15,993 nucleotides of DNA. It comes from CAYGTK01 sp964352775 (lineage in GTDB: Bacteria > Bacteroidota > Bacteroidia > Chitinophagales > CAIOSU01). Location of the stretch: NCBI GenBank assembly GCA_964352775.1, contig CAYGTK010000085.1, positions 1 to 15,993 on the forward strand, written 5' to 3'. Of the stretch, positions 14,291 to 15,993 are shown one piece after another. The notes beneath the pieces are model-generated. The model was not told the origin of the DNA. It made no database searches and saw only the letters and a program-made list of their open reading frames with translations. A program made the position numbers and the translations under genes. The first letter of the stretch is position 1, and each line of letters opens with the position of its first letter.

Positions 14291-15388
14291 ATGGCGAAAA
14301 CGGATGAACAAATGCCCGACCTACGGGGCAGATTTGAACGCGAGGTACCCAGTGCCTATTTTGTAGATGCGACCAGAAAGGACGAGCTTGAAGCTTACCT
14401 GAAAGACCACGGTTGGACTTTTCCCGGCGATAAGATAATGTCTATAGCCCGAGCGGGAGACGGTAACATGAACCTTACCCTTAGGGTAGATATGGTGGGC
14501 CAGTCGCTCATCGTAAAGCAATCTCGTTCGTGGGTAGAGAAGTTTCCCCAAATAGATGCTCCTGCCGAGCGGGCAATTGTAGAAGGACAATTCTATCAGC
14601 TTATTCAAATGCGAGAGTCGCTACGGAATTTCACTCCACGAATGGTGGGTTTAGACCCGGAAAGCAGTGTTCTAGTGCTGGAAGACCTTGGCAGATATAA
14701 CGACTTCACCTACATTTACGATAAAGACGAATACATTAGCGAGGCAGATATAGCCCAGCTAACGCGATTCATCACGCATCTACATCAACAATATACTACT
14801 GATACAACCGAAGAACGCATCCCCAACAGGGCTATGCGCCGACTGAATCATGAGCATCTATTCGTGTTCCCATTGTTGGATGATAACGGGATGGACCTAG
14901 ATGCCTTTACCACTGGCTTAAACGATGTAGCTACCCGATTGAAAGCCGACAAGGCTTACGTAAAGAAAGTATTAGAGCTAGGCGAAGTATATCTTGCCGA
15001 TGGCAAAACGCTTTTACACGGCGATTTCTACCCAGCCAGTTGGATGAAAACCGACGATGGGGTGAAAATTATAGACCCTGAATTCTGTTTCTTCGGACCT
15101 GCGGAATTTGAATTGGGTGTGTTTACTGCTCACCTAAAACTTGGCGAACAAGGCGATGCCTTAATAGAGCAAGTATTTGGCTTGTATCAAGGGTTCCATA
15201 AGCTGAACCCTTCGCTAGTATGCCACTTTTGCGGAGTAGAAATAATGCGCCGATTGATAGGTATTGCCCAACTGCCGCTTACTTTAGATCTGGAAGAAAA
15301 GATAGCCCTGCTGGAAGAAACCCAAGAGCTTATCCTTCGCCCAGAGGCTGCTGCGCTGTATTCCATGTTAGTATCGGTGCATTCATGA
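14291..15388 (+). CDS. Methylthioribose-kinase-like phosphotransferase (APH superfamily)
   Basis: A 365-residue cytoplasmic small-molecule kinase. The N-lobe has GDGN.NLTLRV followed by the Lys-containing strand LIVKQS, then ERA.VEG, as in methylthioribose kinases (MtnK). The catalytic loop is LLHGDFYPASW (H243, D245), and the metal motif IDPEF (D262, E264) is followed by FFGPAEFELGVF, again as in MtnK (HGDLHTGS, DPEF.F.GP..FD.G). The usual MtnK residues after HGD are changed to FYPAS, so the sugar substrate may differ. MtnK phosphorylates 5-methylthioribose in methionine salvage. The ATG at 14291 is preferred over a TTG two codons upstream. Its stop overlaps the start of the nucleoside hydrolase (ATGA), indicating a coupled operon, which points to a nucleoside-derived pentose as a possible substrate. 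Aminoglycoside resistance is unlikely. Confidence 0.8.
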   Translation: MAKTDEQMPDLRGRFEREVPSAYFVDATRKDELEAYLKDHGWTFPGDKIMSIARAGDGNMNLTLRVDMVGQSLIVKQSRSWVEKFPQIDAPAERAIVEGQFYQLIQMRESLRNFTPRMVGLDPESSVLVLEDLGRYNDFTYIYDKDEYISEADIAQLTRFITHLHQQYTTDTTEERIPNRAMRRLNHEHLFVFPLLDDNGMDLDAFTTGLNDVATRLKADKAYVKKVLELGEVYLADGKTLLHGDFYPASWMKTDDGVKIIDPEFCFFGPAEFELGVFTAHLKLGEQGDALIEQVFGLYQGFHKLNPSLVCHFCGVEIMRRLIGIAQLPLTLDLEEKIALLEETQELILRPEAAALYSMLVSVHS

Positions 15389-15993
15389 GGAAGCTGTTTA
15401 TTGCCCTAGCGGTACTGTTATCGCTTAACACATTTGCCCAGCAACGCATTTGGGTAGATAGCGACATTATGATAGGTAAATTTGGCAAGGATGTAGACGA
15501 TGGTCTAGCCCTGATAATGCTACTGCAAGACCCCAATTTAGATATAGTGGGCATTAGCCTAACCCAAGGTGTAGACTACGGTATGGAGGTGACCCAAAAA
15601 CTGGTGAACTGGTATGGCCGTGGTAAGCAAATACCCATTTACAAAGGCAAAACTGAAGACAGCGACTTTACCAGCGGACCCAACGATGCCGTAGGTGCCC
15701 TTATAAATGCCCTGCGGAAAGAGGAGCTGCTGCTAGTGGTGTTAGGCCCAGCCACCAACGTGGGTATTGCCCTACAAATGGAACCCGAATTGCAAAACCA
15801 AGTTACTGGTATGATATTCTGTATGGGCCGCCGACCGGGTATGGTATTTAACCCCGGCAAGGGCAAAAAGAACCTGAACGACTACAACCTAGACCTAGAA
15901 CCTGCCAGCATGAAATTTTTGGTAGAAGAAACCGACATACCCATAAACCTAACTGGCTACGAGGCATCTACCCATGTGCAAATAAGTAAAGCC
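15385..15993 (+). CDS. Exported nucleoside hydrolase (3' end outside window)
   Basis: The first 203 residues of an inosine-uridine-preferring nucleoside hydrolase family enzyme, which cleaves ribonucleosides (or related N-glycosides) into base and ribose. MRKLFIALAVLLSLNTFA is a clear Sec signal peptide (cleavage after residue ~18), so it should work in the periplasm or outside the cell. The calcium-binding motif is split: D25-S-D27, then DVDDGLAL (36-43); the insertion between them occurs in a known subfamily. GPATNVGIAL (about residues 114-123) matches the conserved GP.TN.A.A. motif. The ATG overlaps the kinase stop as ATGA, so the two are translationally coupled. The substrate cannot be deduced. 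The C-terminal third, including the last active-site histidine region, is not in the window. Confidence 0.88.
   Translation, partial: MRKLFIALAVLLSLNTFAQQRIWVDSDIMIGKFGKDVDDGLALIMLLQDPNLDIVGISLTQGVDYGMEVTQKLVNWYGRGKQIPIYKGKTEDSDFTSGPNDAVGALINALRKEELLLVVLGPATNVGIALQMEPELQNQVTGMIFCMGRRPGMVFNPGKGKKNLNDYNLDLEPASMKFLVEETDIPINLTGYEASTHVQISKA

Noticed and set aside
15445..15513. Apparent insertion in the metal-binding DxD...DVDDGLAL motif of the nucleoside hydrolase
   Set aside because: A subfamily of bacterial nucleoside hydrolases has this longer form between the first aspartates and DVDDGLAL, so it is probably not novel.
1..15993. CRISPR arrays, tRNA or rRNA genes, insertion sequences
   Set aside because: No regularly spaced direct repeats, no tRNA-like cloverleaf in the few intergenic gaps, no rRNA signature and no transposase motif were seen on either strand.

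Overview
The window looks like chromosomal DNA from a member of the Bacteroidota, probably a free-living aerobic (perhaps marine) relative of the Flavobacteriales or Cytophagales. This rests on a C-terminal type IX secretion (T9SS) sorting domain, DUF2341/LamG surface proteins, two lipoproteins with Bacteroidota-style lipoboxes, promoter-like matches to the TTTG / TAnnTTTG consensus of this phylum, mostly weak Shine-Dalgarno sequences, and an AlkB without a fused rubredoxin. The genus cannot be named from the sequence. No rRNA, tRNA, CRISPR array, transposase or integrase was seen.

Layout. (1) Positions 1-4269, minus: the N-terminal 1423 residues of a giant surface protein built from three tandem DUF2341+LamG modules, with its 3' end outside the window. 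(2) 4418-5101, plus: an orphan receiver-LytTR regulator, divergent from the giant gene across a 148-bp region holding a perfect 7-bp dyad. (3) 5094-5741, minus: a TetR-family regulator, divergent from (4) 5831-6925, plus: alkane 1-monooxygenase (AlkB). The 89 bp between them carry a 9+10+9 bp perfect palindrome that is a strong operator candidate. (5) 6922-7476 and 7543-8937, minus: an unrecognised lipoprotein and an APC-family amino-acid permease. (6) 8983-9699, plus: an RluA-type pseudouridine synthase with a good promoter match. (7) 9709-12695, minus: a PI-PLC-X-like lipoprotein with changed active-site positions, and a T9SS-exported protein resembling arylsulfotransferases, separated by a long hairpin. 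(8) A 349-bp gene-free stretch, 12696-13044. (9) 13045-14197, minus: a two-gene operon of an atypical SDR reductase (dienoyl/enoyl-CoA reductase-like) and a YvlD/'phage holin 4_2' membrane protein. (10) 14291-15993, plus: a methylthioribose-kinase-like phosphotransferase overlapping, by ATGA, an exported nucleoside hydrolase that runs off the right edge.

How they fit together. The clearest functional unit is tetR-alkB: an inducible alkane hydroxylase with a local repressor. The SDR resembles enzymes of unsaturated or branched acyl-CoA degradation and could serve the same carbon-use lifestyle, but it is 6.5 kb away, so that link is inference. The kinase/nucleoside hydrolase pair suggests nucleoside or ribose-derivative salvage, although the hydrolase is predicted to be exported and the kinase is cytoplasmic. 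The giant LamG protein, the T9SS cargo and the two lipoproteins give the region a cell-surface character. Genes are tightly packed: two convergent pairs overlap at their 3' ends (8 bp and 4 bp) and a third is 9 bp apart.

The points most worth a second look are the tetR-alkB palindrome, the degenerate receiver of the LytTR regulator beside the giant surface-protein gene, and the PLC-like lipoprotein that seems to have lost one catalytic histidine.
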